A stretch of 64,000 nucleotides of DNA, from positions 6,771,493 to 6,835,492 of the forward strand of contig JABAKD010000026.1 in assembly GCA_012845835.1 (NCBI GenBank), written 5' to 3'. The stretch comes from Undaria pinnatifida. Its lineage: Eukaryota; Sar; Phaeophyceae; Laminariales; Alariaceae. The notes beneath the pieces are model-generated. The model was not told where the DNA came from. It worked only from the letters and a program-made list of their open reading frames with translations, and made no database searches. The translations under genes were made by a program, and so were the position numbers. Of this stretch, positions 1 through 26,385 are shown piece by piece (the first letter of the stretch is position 1; every line of letters begins with the position of its first letter).

Positions 1-1
1 A

Positions 2-814
2 GGCCAGGTGGTCACGGGCCAGACTCTGGTGTCCCACGACACCTTTGCGGTCGAAAATCGTCAGGGGGAGCCGTGGGAGTCTGCCCATGTGGACCTCGTT
101 GGGCGCCAAACCCGTCGCCGCGCTGACAGAGTTGTTGTAAGCGAATTCGACGTGGGGCAGATGCAAGTCCCAGTCGTCTTGTCGCTCGTTGACGACCATA
201 GCCAGCATTTGTGCCATAGTGTGATTTACCCGCTCAACGCCCCCGTTACAGTTGGGATGGTAGGAGCTTGTAGCAAGCTTGTGTACACCTAACAGCTGTT
301 ATACAGCTTGTGAAAGCTTGGAGCAGAACTGCAGTCCGTTGTCCGAGAGTATGGTGCGCGGGCACCCCCACAAGGGGATGTATTGGTTCACCAGGATATT
401 GGCTGTACCTTCCGCGGTGAACTCAGCGGCAGTGACGGGGAACATGTCGGCCCGACGACTGAAACGATCGGTGAACAGCAGGATGTAGGTGTTGCCTCGC
501 GGTGTGGCCGGAAGGGGGCCGAAGTAGTCAACACTGACGGCGATACCTGGACCTTCCGGCAGAGGCATTGTGATGGGCCAGCGGACAGTCAGCCGTGGGG
601 TTTTTCGCGCTTGGCACTTCAAGCAGTGGCGAAGCCACCACCGGGTACACACACTCATGCCAATCCACCAATAAAAGCGCTCCAGCATGCGCAACGTGCG
701 CGTGGTGCCAAGGTGGCAGGAGGCCGTCGAGTGGCAAGCTTGCATGATCCAAGGGCGCATGAGCAGGGGAACGTAGATGCGAACTGGCTCGTTGTTTAGC
801 AAGCAAGCAGCTCG
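2..814 (-). pseudogene. Integrase of the gypsy element (C-terminus outside window)
   Basis: An HHCC zinc finger is visible (H-x5-H in CHSTASCH, C-x2-C in HCLKC, about 733-615), followed by the catalytic core: SVDYFGPL (first Asp), ILSDNG (second Asp) and, past the TAA at 301-299, GGVERVNHT with the catalytic Glu. HLPHVEFAYNN and the start of the C-terminal region follow before the window edge. The enzyme would insert the cDNA. The stop between the second Asp and the Glu removes function in this copy. Confidence 0.93.
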
Positions 815-1975
815 CCCCACAGAGTTCGGTTTGTCAGAGCTTGTTTGCGGGAGTGTCGGTTTACGGACGAGCAGGACAAAGTCGTCGTCGGTTGTATGTA
901 GTCGACCCTTATCCGCCAGTTCCTGGATGTCTGAGAGAGAGGGACGCTTGGGCGAGGGGTAGCATGCCAAGAAGTCCGGTGGCAAGGCCGACGGCCGGAC
1001 GATAGAGATGTAACGTATCGTGGCGTGGCACGTCGGCTCTGCGTGTTGTTCGCGCTTCCAATCGGCATGTGAATAACGCGCGACGGAATCCGCGAATCGC
1101 AACTCAGCAGCGTCGCCGAGGGCATCCGACCTTGTAAGTGTAGCCGGCGTTTCACCAGGAGGAGGCGTAAACCGTAGGAGCGGAGTTCCCATAGGCTCTG
1201 CGTGGTCGTGGTCGGACGGAAGTGGTACCGTGTGGGCCGGCGGGTCGGCAAGAGTAGGGGTGGCGGCGACTGGCGGAGCCGGCCGCGGCCGTCGGGCTCG
1301 CGGCGGAGTCGTAACTCGTCTGGGCGATGACTGGGGAACCCCGCCGGGCCCGAAGCCATAGTCGACAGCAGGGGGTGCCTTACCAGCTGCTGTTGCTGAA
1401 CGCCGGCGCGTCCGAGTGGAGATGCGGTCCGAAAAGGGCGTCATCGTCTGGGGCGCCGGAGATCCAGGCGAGGTTGGGACCGACGCGGTCGGGCCCATGG
1501 GCTCGACGGGGTTTGTCCCTTGTACCGAGCTCCGGGAAGGAGTCGGTTGGGCCACTGATGTCGTGACAGCCGGGGCTTCGGCGGAGTCCTCGTTGGTCAC
1601 GATGGGTACAGCAAAAACCGAAGCGAAATTGTAGTCGGCTGCACGCGAGCCCCCGCCTCGGCCGGGCGAGCTATCGACGGTGGTGGTGGATGCAGAAACA
1701 CGAGCGACGAATCTCCTGGAAGGAGTAGGAAGGTCGTCAAGCCTCATACGTGGCCCGTGTGTGCGAAAATCGCAAAAGTCGGCAAGAGTGAGAGGAAGCC
1801 CACCCAAGGCATTACTTTCGGTGCGGGGCATTAGCTCACCCAAGCCGACACCCGGTATCGGAGAAGAAGGAGTGTACAGCCCGCAAGCCCGTATGAGGTA
1901 TATACCACCATCCTCAACAGGGGTAAGGCTCGTCGAACCATTGCGGTCGTGTTCCGTGGCAGGCTCCGGCAAGCG
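815..1975 (-). pseudogene. Long Pro/Ser/Thr-rich linker between RNase H and integrase
   Basis: About 380 open residues between the end of RNase H (SRLPEPATEHDRNG) and the integrase zinc finger. Composition is rich in Pro, Ser, Thr and Arg with runs such as PPRARRPRPAPP, and it is not a recognised domain. Part near the integrase (about 1090-815) looks more structured. Linkers here are usually much shorter in Ty3/gypsy elements. Confidence 0.6.
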
Positions 1976-1984
1976 AGACAGGCA

Positions 1985-2355
1985 GCGTTGCCGTTTGCGC
2001 TTCCTTTTCGGTATTCGAGGGTGTAATCGAATGCGGTGAGGAACTCGAGCCATCTCTGGACTCGGCCGTTGTGATTCCCCACTTTACCTATGTTTTCCAG
2101 AGCCTTGCGGTCTGAGAATATTCGGAACTTGGTGCCCCAAAGGTAGCCGCGGAGGCGCTTGAGAGCCCAGACGATGCTGCCAGCTTCCAAATCGAGAGGA
2201 GTCCAATGCCTTTCCGAATCGAGCGTAGCTCGACTGATGTATGCGATGGGTTTTATGGAGCCGTCCGTCTGCTCCTGTTCGAGAGCGGCTCCGAACCCGT
2301 CGATGCAGGCATCGCAGTACACGTGGAACGGGCGAGTGCCGTCGGCGACGGCGTC
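1985..2355 (-). pseudogene. RNase H domain of the gypsy element
   Basis: Directly after the TGA, in the same frame, come VYCDACIDGFGAALEQEQ, YISRATLDSERHWTPLDLE, IFSDRKAL and FDYTLEYRKGSANG. These are the RNase H strands and acidic residues of Ty3/gypsy elements. Near 1985 the frame changes: the downstream SRLPEPAT tail that normally follows lies in another frame. Confidence 0.92.
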
Positions 2356-2460
2356 TCAATCAGGGAAAACGAGGACCGGCGGGGTCGTGAGCTCCGCCAA
2401 GATTTCTCTCACCAACTTCTCCATATCAGGCGTGAAGACAAACTTTACCCCCTTCCGAAG

Positions 2461-3213
2461 GAGTGCGTTAATAGGACGAAGTCTCTTCGATAAGTCGGGC
2501 AAAAATTTGCGGTAATAGTTGATACCACCCATGAGTGCGCGCACCTGCTTAACGTCAGTGGGCATCGGCATATTGGTCAATGCCGACACTTTTTCCGAAT
2601 TTGGGCGTAGGCCTGCTGGAGAAATGGAGTGGCCTAGAAAGTTCGCATCGGTAGCGCCCAAACGCGCCTTCGAGGGGGAAAGCTTGAGATTGTGCTTTCG
2701 AAGGCGTTCGAAGAGAGAGCGAATCGTCCGAACATGCGTTACCGGGTCGGAGTCGAACACGATGACATCGTCGAGGTAAGCTGCCACCTGTGTCAAACCC
2801 TTGATCACCTCATTGATAACCTTGACGAACCACCCAGGCGAGGCGCTGCTGCCCTGGGGCATAACGAGCCACTCATAAAGGCCCGTGGGTGTGCAGAACG
2901 CTGTAAGGGGAACTGTGTCCTTGTGTGCCGTTATCTGGTGGAACGAGGAAACCAAGTCGAACAGGGAAAACAACCGACCTGAGCCCAAGGAGTCCAGGAG
3001 CTGGTCCACGCGCGGAATCGGCAGTTGACTGAGCTTGCTAATTTGGTTGAGCTTCTTGTAGTTCACCGTGATCCTCACACCGCCAGATTTCTTCGGGATG
3101 ACCACCAGCGGGCTCGAGTACGGTGAGGTCGAGTGCTGAATCAGCCCAGCCGCGAGGTACTGGTTAAGGGTCGCGTCCACTTCTCTGGCCAGTATAGGGT
3201 TTATGCGATGGGG
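2461..3213 (-). pseudogene. Reverse transcriptase domain of the gypsy element
   Basis: Canonical Ty3/gypsy RT blocks appear in order: SPYSSPLVVIPKKSGG, R-I-T-V-N-Y-K-K-L-N, LFSLFDLVSSFHQI, TAFCTPTGLYEWLVMPQG, the catalytic YLDD box (residues 735-738), FLGHSISPAGL, and the LMGGINYYRKFLPDLS connection. In block A the Asp in F-D is present and the usual DYR/DLR of the preceding block is NYK. The domain copies the element RNA into DNA in the particle. It ends at the TGA at 2358-2356. Confidence 0.95.
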
Positions 3214-3990
3214 CCGTGAAGTGACCGGAGCGCTGCCCTCCGGAACCGAGATTTCAAGGGGCATTAGGGAGCATGACCCAAAATCCGTCTTCGAGGTGGA
3301 GAACACGTCAGAAAAGTCGCAGAGCACATCCCCCAGTTGCTCAATGGTCGGGGGGTCCCAACCAGGGTCGTGTAAGTCGAACGCAATCTCCCGCAGGTGC
3401 GGTGGGAGTCGGGCCCAGACGCGTAGAAATGCAGAACGTTGGACCGGGTTCAAACGTTCCATAAGCGTCTGCGAGGGCGACGGTACGGCGGGAACTATCT
3501 CCTCCGCGCCGGTCGGGCTCGCGACCGCAGAGACCTGGCTGTCCGAAGTCTGGCCAGGGTGGGGACCCGCAGCCTCGATAGGGTGTTGCAAGGCACCCAG
3601 CGGGATGCGCAAAAGTGGGGCGTCGGCGACCCCGATAAGGTCGCCTAGCTCGAGGTCCGCGACACCTATGACGGGAAGCATCTGTCGTCCTGAAGCAACA
3701 AAGTGTTTCTGTCCCGAAAGAACATCCGGCTGCGGCAGTATGTCGACAAGATAGTGTCCTGTGAGCGCCGGAAAGCCGTTACTGCGCACCAAGTTGACCT
3801 CGAGCAGTTGGGGCTCGTCCGACAAAGTGACGCCTGTAGAGCCATCATAGCGAAGGTGGAAAGCACCGTTCGATGCTGCGGGGTCGACGGCATAAGCCGC
3901 TACGCCTGCTGTGGCGTGGTGGGTCAACGTCAGCTCGCCCAAAACCCGATTATCGAGAGGACGAGGGGGCAGGGTGCGGTACGAACGGGT

Positions 3991-4368
3991 GTTGAAGCGC
4001 ATCCAACTGTCGCGGCCCAGCAAGACAGCGTGCTGCATGACCGAAGGAGGGACCACGCATGCCCACACCGCGAGAGAGCATGTTGGTTCTTTTTTGAGGA
4101 AGAATTTAACGCTCAGACGGATGTGGGTCGCGGTCCGTAAAGGGGCGGATTCGCCAAAGCCACCCCAGGAGCGAGGGCTGCTAGGCCGCTCGCACGTCGA
4201 TGAGGCGGCGCCTACCGATAGCATACGATCCAACACGTCACGACGGATGAAGGTTTGGGGGGAGCCAGTGTCAAGCAGCGCTGTACATATGTAGGGCGCA
4301 ATAGCGTCCCCTCCGCTATGTATTGCAATATCGGTAGTGAAAGAATCGTCGTCCAGCGTCACGGTACC
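3991..4368 (-). pseudogene. Retroviral-type aspartic protease domain of the gypsy element
   Basis: The sequence ALLDTGSPQTFI (residues 234-245 counted from the 4980 ATG) is the catalytic D-T-G loop. The downstream LLGRDSWMRF (about 320-329) matches the second conserved strand/helix of retropepsins. This domain would cleave the polyprotein. It is separated from NADAR by about 90 residues of Ser/Ala/Pro-rich linker. The motifs are intact. Confidence 0.88.
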
Positions 4369-4620
4369 CCCAACGAGGCAGGGGCCATGTTCTGGCAGTG
4401 CGCGGTCTGAGGCGCCGCGAGAAGCTACCGCCAAAACCTCCGGGCTTTGATCGGCGGGTGTACCCGAAAAATAGGCCGAAGGAGGGCCTTGGGCAGCGCC
4501 GACCGCGGTCCCCAAGCGCGACTGCTGAGCGGACGAAATTTCATGGATTCCAGCATTCCCGGTGGGCCTGCGGAATCGACGAGGGGAGGCCGGGTGTGGC
4601 GATCCGTCCTCGCAGTCGCG

Positions 4621-5082
4621 AATTGCTTCGCGAACGGCAGAGAGTGCCTCACCGAGCAAATTTTTTCCTCTCCATTTGTGTGGATCCTTGGCGTGGGGGT
4701 CGTCCGCCCGGAGACCAATACCCCACACAGTGTCTAGAGGACTGGCCTCTGCCAGAAATTTGTTGCCAGTGCTCAAAAGGTGATTTTTCATGGCTGGGTT
4801 CTGCGTAAATTTGGCATAGTTGCCAGATAACACGGCATTTTGCTTCTCCCTGTCCCAAACGGCGGCGTCAAAATTGCGCACACCTCGACCGACGCGTTTG
4901 TGTGTGCTGGGGTCAGACGATGACATGATGAGCTCCACTGCGCGATGGTCTTTAAAAAGCCGAGCCTTTTCAGCCATCATAAACTGCTCCGCGCAAGAAT
5001 ATTAGACGTCGTCGACGACAAACGACGAAGGAGACCACTGCGAGAAAAAGGACGGCGGTTGCCAGAACAACACTACTTTGTC
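4621..5082 (-). pseudogene. NADAR (YbiA-like, DUF1768) domain at the N-terminus of the gypsy polyprotein
   Basis: About 150 residues match the NADAR family along their full length: a VLFW start, a Phe/Trp-rich FSQWSPSSF stretch, an EQFMMAEKA helix matching the family E-x-Y-x-x-A-x-K motif, KRVGRGV, FDAAVWD, YAKFTQNP, a helix ending in LLSTG, the LAEASPLDTVWGIG signature and the C-terminal GKNLLGEAL/VRE helix. The family was first proposed to be an N-glycosidase in NAD/ADP-ribose metabolism. Some members remove ADP-ribose from guanine bases. In this copy a TAA (5004-5002) lies between VVDDV and YSCAEQF. No separating stop, LTR or intron lies between the domain and the protease, so it is part of the element and not a neighbouring gene. 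Confidence 0.9.
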
Positions 5083-5089
5083 TGTAGAG

Positions 5090-5510
5090 TATTCGAGGGA
5101 AGGGTCAAAATCCGTGTTGAAATTTGGGCCTGCAATGTCCCCGTCCAGGAACATCAGGCCTCGGGAGCACGACGCGAATACGAACCCGTGGTATTTCGCC
5201 TCGGGTCTTTTTTCGCTCGTTGGCGGAAAAGCGCGAGAATACGCTCTAACTGCGCCCAAAAAATGGCCAAAACCGACGGTGCCAACCCGTCGGTAGCCTC
5301 GTTGGACATTTGTGGGTCTGCAATGTCCCCTGCTGGGAACACCAGTCCTCGGCTCTTTGGGCCTGTAATGTCCCCTTGCGGGAGCACCAGGCCTCGGGAG
5401 CAAGATGCGAGTCCGAACCCGGGGTTTTTCGCCTCGGGTCCTCCTCATTCGCTGGCGGAAACTCGTAAGAAGCCGCCCTCATTGCATCCGAAAAAGAGTC
5501 CAACACCGAC
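5090..5510 (-). repeat. Gypsy leader with internal direct repeats
   Basis: The stretch between the primer site and NADAR contains two diverged modules (about 5160-5300 and 5395-5510) sharing a CTCGGGAGCA...CCTCGGGTC...TCCAACACCGACGG-type layout. Shorter copies of a CTGCAATGTCCCC element lie near 5132, 5320 and 5368. It is open in the NADAR frame from 5448, giving a basic Pro/Arg-rich peptide of unknown role. A rearranged copy lies at 44320-44640. Confidence 0.6.
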
Positions 5511-5566
5511 GGATTGGAAACCCATTGTGATTTCACGCGCAGGTTCGTGTCCTGCCGACGACGCCA
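5511..5566 (-). promoter_or_regulatory. Primer-binding site matching the 3' half of tRNA-Ser(GGA)
   Basis: On the minus strand a TGGCGTCGTCGGCAGG primer site starts 2 bp after the LTR. The plus strand of this 56-bp stretch reads like the whole 3' half of a class II tRNA: anticodon loop TTGGAAA (anticodon GGA), a variable arm, a T arm (GCAGG stem, TTCGTGT loop, CCTGC), a 7-bp acceptor strand, discriminator G and CCA. Complementarity therefore extends far beyond the usual 8-18 nt. Confidence 0.8.
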
Positions 5567-5568
5567 CT

Positions 5569-5837
5569 TGTTAAATTAAAGGTCGGGGACACAGAGTGCC
5601 CCCTTCAGGTCTGCCAATTGAGCAGGTCTTCGGAGAGTACTCACTTTCGTTCCTTCGTAGAGATGTAGCTTTATTCGTTTCCACCAGAGCCTGGGATAGC
5701 TTCTGAGATCGGAGGCGCGTGCCTCCGATCTAATTCCTAACTTCCCCGAATATAAACCGCCAACCTTATCATACGAAACCCATCCAAATGATCTCAAATT
5801 CGGATACCTACAGGCCTTTCGAGGCCGTATCTTAACA
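5569..5837 (-). repeat. 5' LTR of the gypsy element (269 bp)
   Basis: Bounded by TGTTAA...TTAACA (TG...CA ends with 6-bp inverted termini) and followed after 2 bp by the primer-binding site. A related LTR lies at 49792-50241. Inside is a strong hairpin around 5708-5731, with arms carrying GATCGGAGGC and its complement, possibly an RNA 3'-end or stem signal. The outer boundary rests on the TG/CA ends and the second copy. The other LTR and the target duplication are outside the window. Confidence 0.85.
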
Positions 5838-5843
5838 GGAGAG

Positions 5844-5927
5844 TGTTATGAGGCTTAGTTTGGGTAAGCTATTGGTTAACCGTTTGCAAGTGGTCACACG
5901 GACTAATGTCCCACAAATTCCTTAACA
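5844..5927 (+). mobile_element. LTR of a TRIM (miniature LTR retrotransposon)
   Basis: An 84-bp LTR, TGTTAT...CCTTAACA, nearly identical to the LTRs of the complete TRIMs at 43244-43632 and 51092-51472. It is preceded by GGAGAG, the polypurine end of the TRIM interior, so it is the 3' LTR of a copy interrupted by the gypsy insertion. Confidence 0.82.
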
Positions 5928-6265
5928 TGCATGCATTTACATATCTGGTATGCTACCCATGAAACAGTCCACTCTCATGAAGAGCCTGCCTGGGAACTAT
6001 AATATTAATCGAAATAGTGAGCAGTTTCACAGAGGACACATCTCGTATCGTATGACTTTCCTGAACTGCATGCCGACTATTAATAGATTTATTTCATCAA
6101 TAATATTAACGAGGATTTGAAACCCAGGGAGTGCAGCTCCCGAGGATCCTCTCCCTAATTGGGCAGCACACGTACAGCAGCAAATAGGCGCACGCGAGAG
6201 GAAGTAGACGGCAAACACAAATACCAAGACGTTTGAGGGCACGAATGTACATTATTTGAGTTTTA
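5928..6265. other. Intergenic, no feature seen
   Basis: AT-richer unique-looking sequence between the TRIM LTR and the minisatellite. Short open frames on the minus strand have no recognisable similarity or codon signal. Confidence 0.5.
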
Positions 6266-7664
6266 GCGGAGGTCCGCGGCAATGACCGCGGAACTCCGTG
6301 GACTTCCGTGGATGTTGCCACGGGCTACCGTGGGAACTCGCGGGTTTCCACGGCAAGTGCCACGGCTCATGGCACTTCCACGGACACTGCCACGGTTGTG
6401 GCCAAAGCACGTGCCGCGATTCTGCCCGTGGCAAACTCCGTCGTACCAACCATGGTAGCCCACTGAAGTCCGCGGCAATTGCCACGGAAGTTTCCGCGGA
6501 AACTGCGGTGGCAACTTTCACGGCCATCCGCGGTTATTGCCACGGCAACGCGACAATCACGGCGGAAGTCCGCGGAAATCCGCGGCAATTGCCACGGCAG
6601 TGTCCGCGGACGTCCAACCGAAGCAATTTCCACGGCCATCCGTGGTCGTCTGCGGCCAATGCGACGGCAATCCTATGATACGCGGCAAATACCACGGAAG
6701 TCCGCCGCTATTGCCACAGCACGTACCGCGTTTAGTTTCCACGAACGTCCAACCAAAGCAACTTCCACGGCCATCCGTGGCCGTCGGCGGCTATTGCCGC
6801 GGCAATCCTCCGATACGCGGCGATTACCACGGAAGTCCGCGGCTATTGCCACAGCACGTGCCGCGGTTCTGTCCGCGGCAAACTCCGTCGTGCCAACCAT
6901 GCCCACGGAAGTCCGCGGCAATAGCAACGGCAGTTTCCGCGGAAACTACGTACGGAAGTCCGGTAAGACGCTCCAGTGATACCAATTATTTGTTTTCCAA
7001 CCATTTTACCTCAGTGATGTCATTAGGGGGCACGTCGATCGCTACTATAGTATTTCGTATGGGTTAGTTTCATTGTTTTGACAAAAAAAATAATAGTGTG
7101 TAAGACACCCGAAGTCCGCGGAAGTCCGCGGCAATTGCCACGGCAGTTTCCGCGGACGTCCAACCGCATCAGTTTCCACAGCCATCTGCGGCCGTCCGCG
7201 GGGGTGGCCGTGAGTCTTGCCGTGGGTGTCCGCGGGGGTGGCCGTGGGTCTTGCCGTGGGTTTTTCCGTAGACCTATCCATGGATGTCCGCCGACGTTTC
7301 CGTGGACAAGTTCGCGGGTGTTTCCGTGGGCGTGTCCGTGGGTGTGTCCGTGGGCATTGCCGTGGGTGCTTCCGTGAACGTTTCCGTGGGTCACCGCGGC
7401 TTGCCGTGGTATGCCGTGGGTGCTGCCGTGTAGATTGCCGTGTAGATTGCCGTGTAGATTGTCGTGGAAATTGCCATGGCTAGTGCCATGGGCCTCCACG
7501 GTGTTCCGCTACTTGCCGCGGCATTCCGTGGAAGCCCGTGGAATGTCCTTGGAAGCCCGTGGAAGGTCCGCGGTAGCCCGTGCAGTGTCCGCGGTTGACC
7601 GTGGCACGCCGTGGACATGGCCGTAGAATGCCGTGGAGGTCCGTGGACACTGCCACGGTGCTCT
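6266..7664. repeat. 12-bp-period minisatellite with CCGCGG/CCACGG/CCGTGG cores
   Basis: Two blocks (6266-6961 and 7111-7664) of short degenerate units, each with a near-palindromic CCRYGG core. From about 7310 the 12-bp period is plain (TTTCCGTGGGCG-like units, then three GCCGTGTAGATT units). Block 1 also has a duplication of about 135 bp (units starting near 6611 and 6746). Cores read CCACGG/CCGCGG in block 1 and mostly CCGTGG in block 2, so the blocks lie in opposite orientation. Because 12 is a multiple of 3, long frames stay open on both strands, for example HGN/HGS repeats on the minus strand near 7200-7500. I do not call these genes. Confidence 0.8.
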
Positions 7665-8742
7665 GCCAAAAAGACAAGATTATGGACGTCCCTCGTGTTA
7701 TGTCAATCCGTGAAGAGTTCGTAGAGGGAGGTCGATTTGAGTGGGTGTTGCGTGATATTGGTTTGGCCTATAACAATGCAGTTATAAGGAAATTTCCCAG
7801 AGACATGCCCCTCCAAAGGAAGACCGCCTCTCATTTCAGTTTTCTATGTATTTGATTCTCGTCCGTTTTTGTTCTGGGATGTTTCGTGTTCAGCCCGTTT
7901 GACATTCAATCAACAAGTTGTCTCTGGTATATTTGCGACCCATTATCTGCCTCGTAGGCTGCCCCTCTCTAGGATGAAGAACCAGTACGTACAATGGGAG
8001 CGCTAAGTCATTGCTGTAGGTAGAAAAAACGGTTTTACGTGAAAGCAACAACATCTACTACGACCACAGCAACAACGTTAACATACTTGACGTTTGCAGC
8101 ACATCGCGTGGTGCAAAATACAAGCTTTCCATATCGTGTTGGCTTCACCATGATTGTGCCTGCCTGGCGGCAAATATTACGAGGCGCGCGCAGGGGAGAT
8201 ATTCAACAAAATCAATGTCGCATTGCCCTCAATGCAATCTTGTCGAGCACGCACGGACAAACACCGCGCGTGTAGTACACCGGCACGAAAACGTGCTGTC
8301 AGAGAAATAGTTGTAAAATGTTGAAGTGCTGCCGTCTCTTCATTTCATGAACAGCCTAGATTGATCATCACCGTAGACGCCGCGAGCCACGTCAGACCCC
8401 TCGATTTAACAAACACCCATCCATACCAATACAGCAGTTACCGCATACCCGACACAGTGCTGAGCGTCGGAAACAGCCCAAAAATAAAATCACGACATAA
8501 AACAAAAACTTGCAAATATATGAGATTCGACGAAATCCTTGATCTCACTACTAAAATGTTTTCAACTTTCATGAAAAACACAACCTTCATTGACCATGCC
8601 ACCCCGCCCCCAGCATCCCCAATCAAAACCCCAACCACCCATGAGAGCATATTAACGTAGACTGCAAATGTTGCACAACAAATGCTACACCCGAATTTAG
8701 TCTTATGTTCACCACACCCAGCGTTGGGCGGTACGGTAGCTA
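7665..8742. other. 3' flank of the IleRS gene; one copy of the start-module repeat
   Basis: No recognisable gene. A short plus-strand open stretch at 7682-7855 looks protein-like but is unrecognised. At 8521-8575 lies a diverged copy of the ATGAGxTTYGAC...CTCACAGCTG module described at 53064-53150. Confidence 0.45.
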
Positions 8743-26376
<17,634 letters not shown>

Positions 26377-26385
26377 GGACAACAA

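Larger units (their letters stand above)
2..5448 (-). pseudogene. Broken gypsy polyprotein (NADAR-protease-RT-RNase H-integrase)
   Basis: The frame opens at an ATG at 5448-5446 and runs to a TAA at 5004-5002 that splits the NADAR domain. It resumes from an internal ATG at 4980 and codes for 874 residues to a TGA at 2358-2356, just after the RT connection; in gypsy elements a Trp codon is usual here. RNase H continues in the same frame until a frameshift near 1985. The new frame carries the linker and integrase up to a TAA at 301-299, beyond which integrase continues in frame to the window edge. Each break lies inside conserved sequence, so I read them as damage, not programmed recoding. Confidence 0.9.
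1..5837 (-). mobile_element. Ty3/gypsy LTR retrotransposon carrying a NADAR domain (3' end beyond window)
   Basis: Read on the minus strand the order is 5' LTR (5837-5569), tRNA-Ser primer-binding site, leader with internal repeats, NADAR domain, aspartic protease, reverse transcriptase, RNase H, a long linker and integrase. Integrase runs off the window, so the 3' LTR is not seen. The order protease-RT-RNase H-integrase defines Ty3/gypsy. No capsid or CCHC Gag motif is visible. At least three in-frame stops and one frameshift show that this copy is decayed. Its 5' end lies inside the polypurine end of a TRIM element (LTR at 5844-5927), so gypsy probably inserted into that TRIM. Confidence 0.93.

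Noticed and set aside
299-2053. A separate gene downstream of the RT frame
   Set aside because: It is the frameshifted continuation of the same gypsy polyprotein (linker plus integrase).
5511-5566. Functional tRNA-Ser gene
   Set aside because: Only the 3' half is present with CCA encoded next to an LTR, as expected for a retroelement primer site.
7023-7499. His-Gly repeat protein from the minisatellite
   Set aside because: The 12-bp period keeps frames open on both strands; no conserved domain, start context or flanking exon supports a gene.
6266-7664. CRISPR array
   Set aside because: Units are short, contiguous and degenerate with no unique spacers, and the DNA is eukaryotic.
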